From: Alloprevotella sp.
GTDB taxonomy: Bacteria > Bacteroidota > Bacteroidia > Bacteroidales > Muribaculaceae
Assembly: GCA_023663135.1 (NCBI GenBank)
Contig: JAMPIE010000002.1
Span: forward strand, 143,362 to 184,378
Direction of reading: 5' to 3'
DNA length: 41,017 bases
This document shows, one piece after another, positions 1 through 8,012 of this stretch; position 1 is the stretch's first letter; every line of letters starts with the position of its first letter. A program made the position numbers and the translations under genes. Below the pieces are notes generated by a model, which was not told where the DNA came from, made no database searches, and saw nothing but the letters and a program-made list of their open reading frames with translations.

Positions 1-69
1 CAATAGCTCAGTCGGTAGAGCATTTCATTCGTAACGAAAAGGTCGTGGGTTCGAGCCCCACTCGCGGCT
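1..69 (+). tRNA. tRNA-Thr (anticodon CGU), 5' end cut off by the window edge
   Basis: The D arm (GCTC/GAGC), an anticodon loop TTCGTAA with anticodon CGT, a perfect T arm (GTGGG/CCCAC around TTCGAGC) and the 3' acceptor strand TCGCGGC are readable. About four 5' acceptor bases lie before the window. The anticodon decodes ACG threonine codons. CCA is not encoded (the sequence continues T-CA). Two A-C oppositions are visible, one at the base of the anticodon stem and one in the acceptor stem; either they are tolerated or the gene is slightly degenerate. A terminator follows 12 bases later. Confidence 0.85.
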
Positions 70-80
70 CATATTTGACA

Positions 81-128
81 CTGCTGAAAGCCAATTATTT
101 AGATAGGCTATTCAGCAGTTTGTTTTTT
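81..128 (+). terminator. Rho-independent terminator after the tRNA
   Basis: CTGCTGAA at 81-88 pairs perfectly with TTCAGCAG at 111-118. The stem extends inward through AGCC/GGCT with a bulged A. A T-rich tract (TTTGTTTTTTT) follows directly. Position and polarity fit the end of the tRNA transcript. Confidence 0.8.
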
Positions 129-350
129 TGTATAATATTGCGCTTGAAATCGACCGGAACTCCGCGCTTTTTGGGGATATGCGTGCAGAATCCGCCACAA
201 TCCTTCTGTAACCAAGACCGGGAAGCTGTGGCCGACATGAAGCCCACATACTTTCGACAGGGTAAGCATAAAGCCCCTCGCGACATCATATAACCACAGG
301 CTCGGCTCAGATGGGACTTCCCTCCCAGTCAATTGAATAGATAAGGATAA
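129..350. other. Spacer with no recognised gene
   Basis: This stretch lies between the tRNA terminator and the terminator of the GH95 gene. Short open frames exist on both strands, but none resembles a family I recognise and none has a convincing start context. Because it follows a tRNA 3' end it could be a remnant of an integrated element, but I see no integrase sequence or direct repeat of the tRNA end to support that. Confidence 0.4.
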
Positions 351-397
351 AGAAGAAGGTGTGTCGCCGGACATCAGTCCGAAACACACCTTCTTCT
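351..397 (-). terminator. Long hairpin downstream of the GH95 gene, probable terminator
   Basis: AGAAGAAGGTGTGT at 351-364 pairs perfectly over 14 bases with 384-397. Inside the loop GGAC/GTCC can pair again. The hairpin starts 24 bases past the stop codon of the minus-strand GH95 gene. The run after it on the minus strand is only moderately T-rich. Confidence 0.6.
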
Positions 398-420
398 AAA
401 TTTTCAGCAGTCTGTTGCTA

Positions 421-3400
421 TCAGCGGATCACTACCTTGCGGGTAACAGTCATACCGTCGGCAAAGGTGACAGTGACCAAGGCCACACTGCCGGTGTGGA
501 TGTTTACCGGAAGGGTGGTGGCGCCGTTGCCGCGAGCCACGCTGCGACCCACGACATCGGTGACTGCCACGGCGACGATGTCGCTGCCATCTACGCGGAT
601 GGCGCCGTCGCCGACGGTTACGTTAAAATTTGCGCTATTATCAACGCTTATCAATGGATTGCTCAAAAAGGCGTTGCTCAGGTTGTCGGGGTGATGACCC
701 TCCTTGGTGTTGGGTTGGGTGTAAGAGGGGTCATACTCGATGGTCACTACGTCGCCGGTGGTGCAAGGCACGGTGGCGGTGTTGTCGCCGGTGTAAACCT
801 CGGGCTCGATGGCCTTGCCGTTGACACTAATGCGACAGTTGAGCAAGTCGTAGTTGCGGACGTTGAGCTTGGCGCCCTTCACTGAGGTGACAGTGGCCTT
901 CTTGATCTTACCGTTGGCCCAATCGATATCAACGGTGAAGTTGCCGCGAGCCTTGAGGCCGTGGATTGAGCCATCAGCCCAGGCGGTGGGGAGGGCGGGG
1001 AGGATAAACACACCCTTCTGGCTCTGGAGCAGAGCCTCGGTGATGCCGGAGGTGGCACCAAAGTTGCCGTCGATCTGGAAGGGAGCGTGAGAATCATAGA
1101 GGTTCTTGTAGAGCTTGCCGTTGATCATATTCTTCAATATCTGATGCATATGATCGCCGTCGAGGGCGCGTGCCCAGAGGTTGATCTTCCAGCCCATTGA
1201 CCAGCCGGTTGCTGCATCGCCACGAAGTTTCAGGGAGTTAGTGGCCGCTGTGAAGAGGTCATGGTCGGGGGTAATTTGGCCGAATGGATAAAGGGCCATC
1301 AGGTGGGAGAGGTGGCGGTGGCCACCGCCACCCTCACCTACCGTGTAGGCGCTATACTTCCATTCACGTAGGATGTCGTCATTGGTGTTTACGCCGTTTT
1401 TGGAGTCGCCATATGTGCCGGTATATTTCTCGGCTTTCAGGCCCTTGTCCATCTTCTCGTAGCGATCTTTAAGCATGGCGATATCCTCTGCTGAGATGCC
1501 GCAGTTGTCTTCGCCAAGCACTGCTACAGCCTCTATGGCTCCGGCTAAGAGCTCGGCCACTATCTGCTGGGCATGTGCGGTGGCGTTCTCTTTGGGGCCA
1601 TGCTCGGGCGACGACTCGTTGGGGCACTCATATGTGCCATCCTTGGCAAGCTGCAGACGCTCGAGCCAGAACTCACATGCGCCCCAGATGGCGGGGAAGG
1701 CGCGGGCAAGGAACTCCTTGTCGAGAGTGAAGCGATAGTGCTCCATCAGGTGGGTGCAATACCATGCGTTGCCCACTACATATTCGTTGCCCCATGAGGA
1801 GCCGGCGCCGAAGATGTTGTTCTCGTTGAAGATGCTCCAGCCCTTGGTCGAGGAGGGGTTGCTTACACGGGTGGTGGGGTTCATGCGCCACTGGGGCTGG
1901 ACGGTGGCCTGGTTGATGATGTAGTTGGTGAAGCACTCATGCATCTCTGAGAGATTGGTGGGCTCGGTGGGCCAGTAGTTCATCTCGATGTTGATGTTGG
2001 CATGGATGTCGGCGTTCCAGGGCTGAGTGTTTGAGTTGCTGTAACGGCGGTTGGCGTTATAGCCGGTCCATATGCCCTGAAGGTTGTTGGGCAAGTCGAG
2101 GCCACGGTTGGAGCAGATGGCCATATAACGGCCATACTGGAAGAGCATCTGCTCAATGGCGCGTGTATGGGCGGGCGAGCCGTTGCCTCCATTGTAGGTG
2201 GTGAGCATCTCGTTGGTGGGGATGTCGTTGGATGCACCCTCAAAGTTAAGCTCCACTCGGTCAAACCAAGGCTTATAGTCGGCCACATGGTCGCTGTAGA
2301 TGGCGCTCCATCCCTTTGTGCCGGCTTTGTCAGTCAGGGCCTTGGTATCGGCAACGAGGGTTGCAGTGCCTGAGGTGTAAGAAGGAGTGATGGGGTCGTA
2401 GTCGGTGTTGCCGGCCAAGATTACGAGCACTTCGTTGGCGCCCTTGACTGTCACGCCATCTTCGCCCGAGGTCATGGTGCCGCCGGTGGGTATCACCTTA
2501 AAGGCTGAGGCATAGCTGATGGTCTGGAACTTACCGTCAAATGTGCCGTAGCCATTGGCATAGGTCACTTCAGGCGCGTTCGCCATTCCGGGGTCTACCT
2601 GGAAGTTAAGGTAGAGCTTGCCGGGCTTGGAGGCGGTGAAGTGCATGGCTATCACCTTATCGGGATAGGAGGAAATAAACTCGCGGGTATACTCTGTACC
2701 GTCGGCCGAGGTGAAATGCACTGTGGCTGTGCCGGTGGTAAGGTCGAGTGAGCGATAGTAGTCGCTGGCTCCATTGGCGGCAGTCCATCCAAAGTCGGGA
2801 TTGTCGCCTGGAACGCGGATCATGAGGTTTCCAAAAGCCTGGAAGGAGCCATAAGAGTTCTCGTCTGAACCATTCTTAAATTTCTCGGTTGCGCCGGTCC
2901 AAAGTGTTTTCTCAGTAAAGGAAACTTCTTCGCCGTTGATGCCGCCAAGCACCTGTGCGCCGAGGCGACCGTTGCCAATGGGCAAGCCCCAGTTCATCCA
3001 GTCGGTACCGGGAGCGGTATACCAGAGGGTGAAGTTGTTGTCGGGGGTCCAGGTCGTGGTGCCGTTGATTACGGAAAACTCGCCATACTCCATATCGTCG
3101 ACGAGGATAAACTCCATGGGGTTGTTCACGTCAGCGGGGGTCCAGCAGCAATATTGGCCGCCTTCGCTTGCACCGCCGCAGAGATTGAGGCAGTTACCGC
3201 CGGCATTATCCTTTATCTCAATCTTGTTTTTGAACTTGTCGCCGGTATTGGTGGTCTGGATGAGGGAGAAACCTGAGGCATAGGGATTGGCCGAGGCCTT
3301 GACGCTGCCCTTGTTGCCGGCTGCGCCCACGATGGCCAGATACTGACCCTTGCGGTTGATTAGCTGACAGTTGTCGGCTGAGCCAACCACCTTCCATTCA

Positions 3401-4572
3401 CCAGCCGGGTTGGGATTGGCAGTCTGCTGGGTGGCTGCGTTACCCGCACCATCAGCGGCAAGGATGCGACCGCCGGTGATCCACTTCATGTAATACCATG
3501 TCTCGTTGCCGTCGGTGGAGAAGATGGGGAGACCCTTAACAGGCTTTGAGCCGGCGGGCTCAAGCTCTGTCACCTTATCGCCTGCGGGAGTGTAGATCCA
3601 CAGTGGGTTGTTGGGATCGGCTGCATCCCACTCGCCAAGCTCCTTGCCTGTGCCATAGCCGGTCCACTGGTTCATATGCTTCTCAGAGCCTACGCGGCCA
3701 ATTTCAAAGCCATTGGAGCCCTCTTCGATATAAAGCTCATCGCCCTTGTCAGATGTCTTGTACATGCTGTTGAACGCCACTTCGTTGCCGAGCTTGGAGC
3801 GCATGATAAAGCTCTCAGTGTTGCCGATAAACTGCCAGAGCTGGGCGTCGGCCGAGGGATTGGAAGCAGCGGTGCGGAGGTTGTTGCCCGCGCCTTGGTC
3901 TGCTAAGGCTGCATCGCCACGGTTAAAGCGCACCTGGAACCAAACGGGGGCTTCCTTGGTGGAGAATATGCCGCCGGAGACAGGAGTGGTCGGGGTAGAA
4001 GGGTTGGTCGGGGTTGTGCCCCCTTCGTTGGGGAAGACCACGGTGCCGTCGGCCGAGGTGATAGTCAGGCAGTCGCCCTTGTCGGTCGTGGTCCAAAGGC
4101 CTATCGACTTGTTGATAGCGATGCCGCCAATGCAGTTAAAGCCTTTGCTTTGGTCGCTCTTGGGGCAGATGACATAAGTCTGCGGATAGATGGTGCTACC
4201 CGACACCTTCATTACGAAGTCGCCGCCGCCGGTCTTGGCAGTGGTGAGCTTGTCGCCGGTCATCTTGGCCTGGTTGCCTTTCTTGGAGACGAGCTTAAAA
4301 CTGTCTTTGGTGCCGATAAAGGCCCAGAGCTGAGCCTCGTTGGAGCGGTCTTCGGTGGCAGTCTTTACCTCCTGACCTTCGCCCTTATCTTCAAGGGCGC
4401 AGTTTTTGACGGTGACGCCATCACCAAAATGCTCAAACTTGATGGTGTACCATTTGGCCTTTCCCGCATCGGAGGCAAACTCCGGGAAGGTCTGCGCGGA
4501 GGCTACGGCAGAGCCGGCCCCGAGGAGGACACACCACAGGAATAATCTGAAAAGAGTTGATAGACTTTTCAT
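421..4572 (-). CDS. Secreted GH95 alpha-L-fucosidase with three N-terminal beta-trefoil-like modules
   Basis: Predicted 1383 residues. GH95 enzymes remove alpha-1,2-linked fucose (some act on alpha-L-galactose) by an inverting mechanism. A signal peptide ends near ASA at residues 24-26. Three modules of 130-150 residues follow (about 38-180, 205-335, 355-490), each with a WY/WF start and an AQLW.FIG-like or equivalent core, resembling ricin-type beta-trefoils. The GH95 part starts near residue 510 with LPIGNGRLGAQVLGG, and contains NLQGIW, NINIEMNYWPTEP (the likely catalytic N-x-N), CPNESSPEHGP (likely acid Glu) and QIDGNFGATSGI (likely Asp). The C-terminus has a beta-rich tail with VVGR and RKVVIR, like a secretion sorting domain. 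I start at ATG 4572; a TTG one codon upstream also keeps the frame. No SusC/SusD pair is adjacent. The family is sure; specificity is inferred. Confidence 0.93.
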   Translation of the reverse strand: MKSLSTLFRLFLWCVLLGAGSAVASAQTFPEFASDAGKAKWYTIKFEHFGDGVTVKNCALEDKGEGQEVKTATEDRSNEAQLWAFIGTKDSFKLVSKKGNQAKMTGDKLTTAKTGGGDFVMKVSGSTIYPQTYVICPKSDQSKGFNCIGGIAINKSIGLWTTTDKGDCLTITSADGTVVFPNEGGTTPTNPSTPTTPVSGGIFSTKEAPVWFQVRFNRGDAALADQGAGNNLRTAASNPSADAQLWQFIGNTESFIMRSKLGNEVAFNSMYKTSDKGDELYIEEGSNGFEIGRVGSEKHMNQWTGYGTGKELGEWDAADPNNPLWIYTPAGDKVTELEPAGSKPVKGLPIFSTDGNETWYYMKWITGGRILAADGAGNAATQQTANPNPAGEWKVVGSADNCQLINRKGQYLAIVGAAGNKGSVKASANPYASGFSLIQTTNTGDKFKNKIEIKDNAGGNCLNLCGGASEGGQYCCWTPADVNNPMEFILVDDMEYGEFSVINGTTTWTPDNNFTLWYTAPGTDWMNWGLPIGNGRLGAQVLGGINGEEVSFTEKTLWTGATEKFKNGSDENSYGSFQAFGNLMIRVPGDNPDFGWTAANGASDYYRSLDLTTGTATVHFTSADGTEYTREFISSYPDKVIAMHFTASKPGKLYLNFQVDPGMANAPEVTYANGYGTFDGKFQTISYASAFKVIPTGGTMTSGEDGVTVKGANEVLVILAGNTDYDPITPSYTSGTATLVADTKALTDKAGTKGWSAIYSDHVADYKPWFDRVELNFEGASNDIPTNEMLTTYNGGNGSPAHTRAIEQMLFQYGRYMAICSNRGLDLPNNLQGIWTGYNANRRYSNSNTQPWNADIHANINIEMNYWPTEPTNLSEMHECFTNYIINQATVQPQWRMNPTTRVSNPSSTKGWSIFNENNIFGAGSSWGNEYVVGNAWYCTHLMEHYRFTLDKEFLARAFPAIWGACEFWLERLQLAKDGTYECPNESSPEHGPKENATAHAQQIVAELLAGAIEAVAVLGEDNCGISAEDIAMLKDRYEKMDKGLKAEKYTGTYGDSKNGVNTNDDILREWKYSAYTVGEGGGGHRHLSHLMALYPFGQITPDHDLFTAATNSLKLRGDAATGWSMGWKINLWARALDGDHMHQILKNMINGKLYKNLYDSHAPFQIDGNFGATSGITEALLQSQKGVFILPALPTAWADGSIHGLKARGNFTVDIDWANGKIKKATVTSVKGAKLNVRNYDLLNCRISVNGKAIEPEVYTGDNTATVPCTTGDVVTIEYDPSYTQPNTKEGHHPDNLSNAFLSNPLISVDNSANFNVTVGDGAIRVDGSDIVAVAVTDVVGRSVARGNGATTLPVNIHTGSVALVTVTFADGMTVTRKVVIR

Positions 4573-4646
4573 CAAAATTATTAGATATTAAGGTGTTGAT
4601 TAATTTGCGATAGATTGCGAGCCTATATACCGACCCATAATTTCAG

Positions 4647-4654
4647 CAAAGATA
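4647..4654 (-). promoter_or_regulatory. -7 promoter box of the GH95 gene
   Basis: The minus strand reads TATCTTTGC, matching the Bacteroidota TAnnTTTG box, about 75 bases before the GH95 start. No clear TTTG lies at the expected -33 distance, so the promoter may be weak or factor-dependent. Confidence 0.45.
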
Positions 4655-4739
4655 ATCAATTATCCTTCAATACGCTAATAATTCCCATGATTTTTTTTGT
4701 TCAAATCAGCGACCTGTTTCTCCCTCAGTTCCTGTCGAC

Positions 4740-6551
4740 TCAGGCATACATGGCCTCGATTTCCCGGGCATAGCGGGCGGCTATCACGGGCCGTTTAATC
4801 TTGAGGGTGTTGGTCAGCTCGCCGGCTTCCATGGTGAAGGCTTTGGGCAGGAGGGTAAATTTCTTGATGCGCTCAAAGCCTGCAAAGCCTTTCTGGAGCC
4901 GCTCTATGCGGTCGGCTATCATGGCGCGTATCTCGCTGTTTTTCACCAGGTCTTCGAGGCTCTGATAAGAGATTTTCTTGCTCTTGGCATATTCTTTCAA
5001 GGCCTCGTAGGCGGGGATGATGATGGCGGTGACATACTTGCGCTGGTCGCCTATGACGGCCACTTGATCAATAAACTTATCTTCGCCCAGACGACTCTCA
5101 AGGGCCTGCGGGGCTATATACTTGCCGCCTGAGGTCTTGAAGAGGTCTTTGATGCGCTCGGTGAGGATGAGGCCACCGTTGTCGTCGAGACGACCGGCGT
5201 CGCCGGTACGAAACCAGCCGTCGTCGGTAAAGGCATCGGCCGTGGCCTCAGGCTTGCCGTAATAGCCGGCCATCACCGTGGGGCCTTTGACCAATATCTC
5301 GCCGTCGGGAGCTATCTTGATTTTGACTCGGGGGATGACGGTGCCCACAGTCCCTATCTCATAACCTTCTTGGGGGAAGCAGGTGACGGTGGCGGTGGTC
5401 TCTGACAGGCCATAGCCTATCACGATGTTGATGCCGCAGGAGTGGAGAAACTCCACGATGGTGGCCGACAGGGGGGCTCCGGCGGTGGGGAACATATTGC
5501 CGCGCTCTATTCCGATGGCTCTCTGGAGGGTGAGGAAGACGTTTTTGTAGAAGAATTGATATTGTTTCTCGAGCAAGAGGGGCACCTTGCGCCCGAGACG
5601 GACATAGTCGAGGTTTCTCCGGAGCCCAACTTTGAGAGCTCGGGCCACGAGGGCGCGCTTGATAAAGCCCATGCAGGATATCTTCTCTTGCACGGCGGTA
5701 TACACTTTCTCCCAGAAGCGGGGCACGGAACACATGCAGGTGGGCCTGGCTATGGCCACTCCCTCCTGGATGCGCTTGGGGTCGGGGTTGATGTTCACCA
5801 CTATGCCCATGTGGAGGCAGAAATAGGTCCAGGCACGCTCAAAGATGTGGCTTAGGGGCAGGAAGCACACTGAGGTGTCGGCGTCGCTCAGGTTGGTGAG
5901 CCGCTCTTCATGTATCTCCAGGGCGGCGGTGAAGCATGAGTGGGGCAGGACGGCTCCCTTGGGCTCGCCGGTGGTGCCGGAGGTATAGATGATGGTGGCT
6001 ATATCTTCGGGGATGGCGCGGGAGCGGCGTGCCTCCACCTCGGCGCGGCAGTCGTCGCTGGCACTATGGCCGAGGGTCAGGAGATCGGCAAAGCGCATCG
6101 CGGCTTTGTCGCCGGGGGCGGGGATGATGGTGGGGTCGAGGGTGATGATATGCCTCAGGGCCGGCAGAGAGCCTTGGAGGCTATGGACTATGTCATATTG
6201 GCTCTGATTGCCCACAAAGATGAGGCGGGCCGAACAGTCGCGCATGATATACTCCACTTGCTGAGCTGAGGAGGTGGCGTAGATGGCTACCGGCACGGCG
6301 CGATTGGCATAAGCGGCAAAGTCGGCCACGAGGAGCTCCGGGCGGTTGGCCGAGAATAGGGCTATGCGCTCGGTCTCGCCCAGGCCGAGGGTCTCCATGG
6401 CGCAGGCTGCGTCGAGGGTCTGGCCGGCAAACTCTCCCCAAGTGGTCGGGGCCATGGCCTTGTCGTCTACGTCGATGAGGGTAAAGGCGATGCGGTCGGC
6501 TCCATAATGCTCCAGCTGGCGGGAGATGAGCGTGGAAAGTATATTGGGCAT
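4740..6551 (-). CDS. Long-chain fatty acid-CoA ligase (AMP-forming)
   Basis: Predicted 603 residues. Activates fatty acids with ATP and CoA through an acyl-adenylate. The AMP-binding signature IIYTSGTTGEPKGAVL is intact. GYGLSETTATVTCFP (motif around the adenine site), GWFRTGDAGRLDDNGG (conserved Asp) and LFKTSGGKYIAP (hinge region) follow in the usual order. There is no signal peptide, which fits a cytoplasmic or peripheral membrane enzyme. The frame is open for 48 more codons upstream, but I start at ATG 6551 (MPNILSTL) because the promoter at 6600-6630 lies inside that extension and the extension looks unlike the family. Divergent from the small helicase-like gene. Substrate chain length cannot be told from sequence. 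Confidence 0.93.
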   Translation of the reverse strand: MPNILSTLISRQLEHYGADRIAFTLIDVDDKAMAPTTWGEFAGQTLDAACAMETLGLGETERIALFSANRPELLVADFAAYANRAVPVAIYATSSAQQVEYIMRDCSARLIFVGNQSQYDIVHSLQGSLPALRHIITLDPTIIPAPGDKAAMRFADLLTLGHSASDDCRAEVEARRSRAIPEDIATIIYTSGTTGEPKGAVLPHSCFTAALEIHEERLTNLSDADTSVCFLPLSHIFERAWTYFCLHMGIVVNINPDPKRIQEGVAIARPTCMCSVPRFWEKVYTAVQEKISCMGFIKRALVARALKVGLRRNLDYVRLGRKVPLLLEKQYQFFYKNVFLTLQRAIGIERGNMFPTAGAPLSATIVEFLHSCGINIVIGYGLSETTATVTCFPQEGYEIGTVGTVIPRVKIKIAPDGEILVKGPTVMAGYYGKPEATADAFTDDGWFRTGDAGRLDDNGGLILTERIKDLFKTSGGKYIAPQALESRLGEDKFIDQVAVIGDQRKYVTAIIIPAYEALKEYAKSKKISYQSLEDLVKNSEIRAMIADRIERLQKGFAGFERIKKFTLLPKAFTMEAGELTNTLKIKRPVIAARYAREIEAMYA

Positions 6552-6599
6552 AGTTGAAATCAATGGGAAAGATGAGTGCACATTTCTGCACAATCGCGA

Positions 6600-6630
6600 C
6601 AAAGGTAAGGCCATTCCTATCATTATCAAC
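6600..6630 (-). promoter_or_regulatory. Promoter of the acyl-CoA ligase gene
   Basis: On the minus strand GTTG, 19 bases, then TACCTTTG: a full match to the Bacteroidota -7 box with a three-of-four -33 box. The start site would lie about 40 bases upstream of ATG 6551, which supports that start over the longer frame. Confidence 0.65.
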
Positions 6631-6714
6631 TTCTCGAGGGGACAAAAAGTGCCTTGGATTAACAATTCTTTGTCGCAAATAGTGTTTATTAACATCCGTT
6701 AACATTCAAAGCGT

Positions 6715-6722
6715 TATCTTTG
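6715..6722 (+). promoter_or_regulatory. Possible -7 box immediately before the small SF1 ATPase gene
   Basis: TATCTTTG matches TAnnTTTG, but it ends only six bases before ATG 6729, so transcription from it would give a nearly leaderless mRNA. No -33 TTTG is present at 19-21 bases. It may be a chance match. Confidence 0.3.
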
Positions 6723-6728
6723 TCCTCG

Positions 6729-7814
6729 ATGAAACGGCTCGTCAACTTCTTTGCTCGCTTGGCGCGGAGACTGAGGCTGAGGCTCTCGCCCCGGCGCGCT
6801 CAAGCTGCTCCCTTGGCTCGGGATGCCTCCCCGGCCGGCTATCGCATTGTGGCCGGACGGGCGGCCACGGGCAAGACATCGATGATGAGGGCCGAGGCAA
6901 TTGCGGCTATGCTCAGGCCCGGCACTCGCCTGTTGGTCATCACGTCGTCGGAACATGCCGCCACACATCTGCTCCTACATGAGGCATACGACCCTGAATA
7001 TCATTTCATAGGCTCTTACCGCGCCTTGGCCTGCCGCATCCTTGGATGCCATCGGCTCACGACTTCTGAGGAAGTGACGGCTCCGGCGCTCGACCGTCTC
7101 GACGCGGGCGCCGGTCCAAGGGTGCCGTTCACCACCATCTTGGTGGATGATGCGCAAAATCTGTCGCCGTCGATGATACGCGTCATTGACCGCCTCTCCG
7201 ACCCCGACCACCACTCCACCACATATTACATTGACCAAGGGCAGGCCATCTTCTCGTTTCTTGGAGCCACTGTGGAGACTCTATCGCTGCTGCGCAATCG
7301 AGCCGGCCGCCATGTGGTCAACCTACGCTCTGTCCGCCGCCCCATAGTAATGACCACGGAGCGCCTTGCGGCTCGCAACGTGGCTGAGGCAGTGGCCATG
7401 GCTGCCAATAAAGCGGCGGAGCTCATCGCGCCGGGAATGACCGTAGCACTGCTCACTCGCACCAACGCCGAGGCGCGCCAAGCCTCGTTGCTGATCGCCC
7501 AGATGGGCACTCCCCTGCTCCTGCTCACCTCGCATCTCATCGCCGCCGACTCCGCTATACCATCTGCATGCGAGGAGCCGTGGCGACACTATGCCATGCG
7601 TCAGGCCGACCTCCACGAGCTGCTGACCGCAGGAGTTACCATCGCCACCGTCCACACCGCACGCGACCGCGAGGCCGACCATGTGGTGGTCCTCGACACC
7701 CTCATCCCCCACCCCACCACCGACACCTACGAGGAGCGGCGCCGCCTCTCCACCGCCATCTCCCGCGCCCGCCTCTCCGCAACACTCGTCAGCATCACAA
7801 ACCAGGAAAAATGA
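6729..7814 (+). CDS. Miniature UvrD/PcrA-like superfamily 1 ATPase, motifs partly degenerate
   Basis: Predicted 361 residues, about half the length of UvrD or PcrA. A basic arginine-rich N-terminus (1-32) is followed by Walker A GRAATGKTS, motif Ia-like LLVITSSEHAATHL, FIGSYRALACRIL, Walker B TILVDDAQNLSP, motif III-like IDQGQAIFSFLGA, motif IV-like NLRSVRRP, motif V-like ATVHTARDREADHVVVLD and motif VI-like RRLSTAISRARLSATL. The 1B and 2B insertions of true helicases are absent. Differences from canonical motifs: DEAQ or DEFQ is DDAQ, and FRGA is FLGA. ATP binding looks possible; strand unwinding is doubtful. I start at ATG 6729; TTG 6720 is in frame. The stop codon TGA overlaps the first bases of a REP-like repeat, so the original C-terminus may have been changed. 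Role unknown. Confidence 0.8.
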   Translation: MKRLVNFFARLARRLRLRLSPRRAQAAPLARDASPAGYRIVAGRAATGKTSMMRAEAIAAMLRPGTRLLVITSSEHAATHLLLHEAYDPEYHFIGSYRALACRILGCHRLTTSEEVTAPALDRLDAGAGPRVPFTTILVDDAQNLSPSMIRVIDRLSDPDHHSTTYYIDQGQAIFSFLGATVETLSLLRNRAGRHVVNLRSVRRPIVMTTERLAARNVAEAVAMAANKAAELIAPGMTVALLTRTNAEARQASLLIAQMGTPLLLLTSHLIAADSAIPSACEEPWRHYAMRQADLHELLTAGVTIATVHTARDREADHVVVLDTLIPHPTTDTYEERRRLSTAISRARLSATLVSITNQEK

Positions 7815-7935
7815 CCGCGTAGCGGTCCAAGGTTGTAGCCGCGGGCCGTGCCCACGGTTAGGCGTAATAATTGATACCGACCGCGTTAGTGGTCGAAGAA
7901 CCGCTTGTTGTCGTTCTTCGTCCATTAACGCGGTC
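7813..7935 (+). repeat. REP-like palindromic repeat, copy A
   Basis: Starts with the perfect palindrome GACCGC-GTA-GCGGTC (7813-7827), includes CCGTG-CC-CACGG, and ends with a 23-bp hairpin (7879-7901 with 7913-7935; one wobble, one mismatch, 11-base loop). The same sequence order occurs on the other strand at 13321-13442 with base changes that keep the hairpin. This resembles REP/BIME elements mobilised by RAYT transposases. No transposase gene is in the window. Confidence 0.75.
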
Positions 7936-7958
7936 GTTTTTCAAATCATTTCACCAAA

Positions 7959-7996
7959 TCACAGACACCCTATCGCGGTTGAAAGAGTGTCTGTGA
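7959..7996 (-). terminator. Hairpin downstream of the PCMD protein gene, probable terminator
   Basis: TCACAGACAC at 7959-7968 pairs perfectly with GTGTCTGTGA at 7987-7996. The hairpin begins 16 bases past the stop of the minus-strand gene at 8013. On the minus strand the sequence after it is only moderately T-rich. Confidence 0.5.
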
Positions 7997-8012
7997 GGAG
8001 GCAAAAGGCCAG

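Noticed and set aside
70..420. Integrated element at the tRNA 3' end
   Set aside because: No integrase and no direct repeat of the tRNA end are visible in this spacer.
421..8012. A polysaccharide utilisation locus around the GH95 gene
   Set aside because: No SusC/SusD-like genes or dedicated regulators are present nearby; the GH20 pair is also without them.
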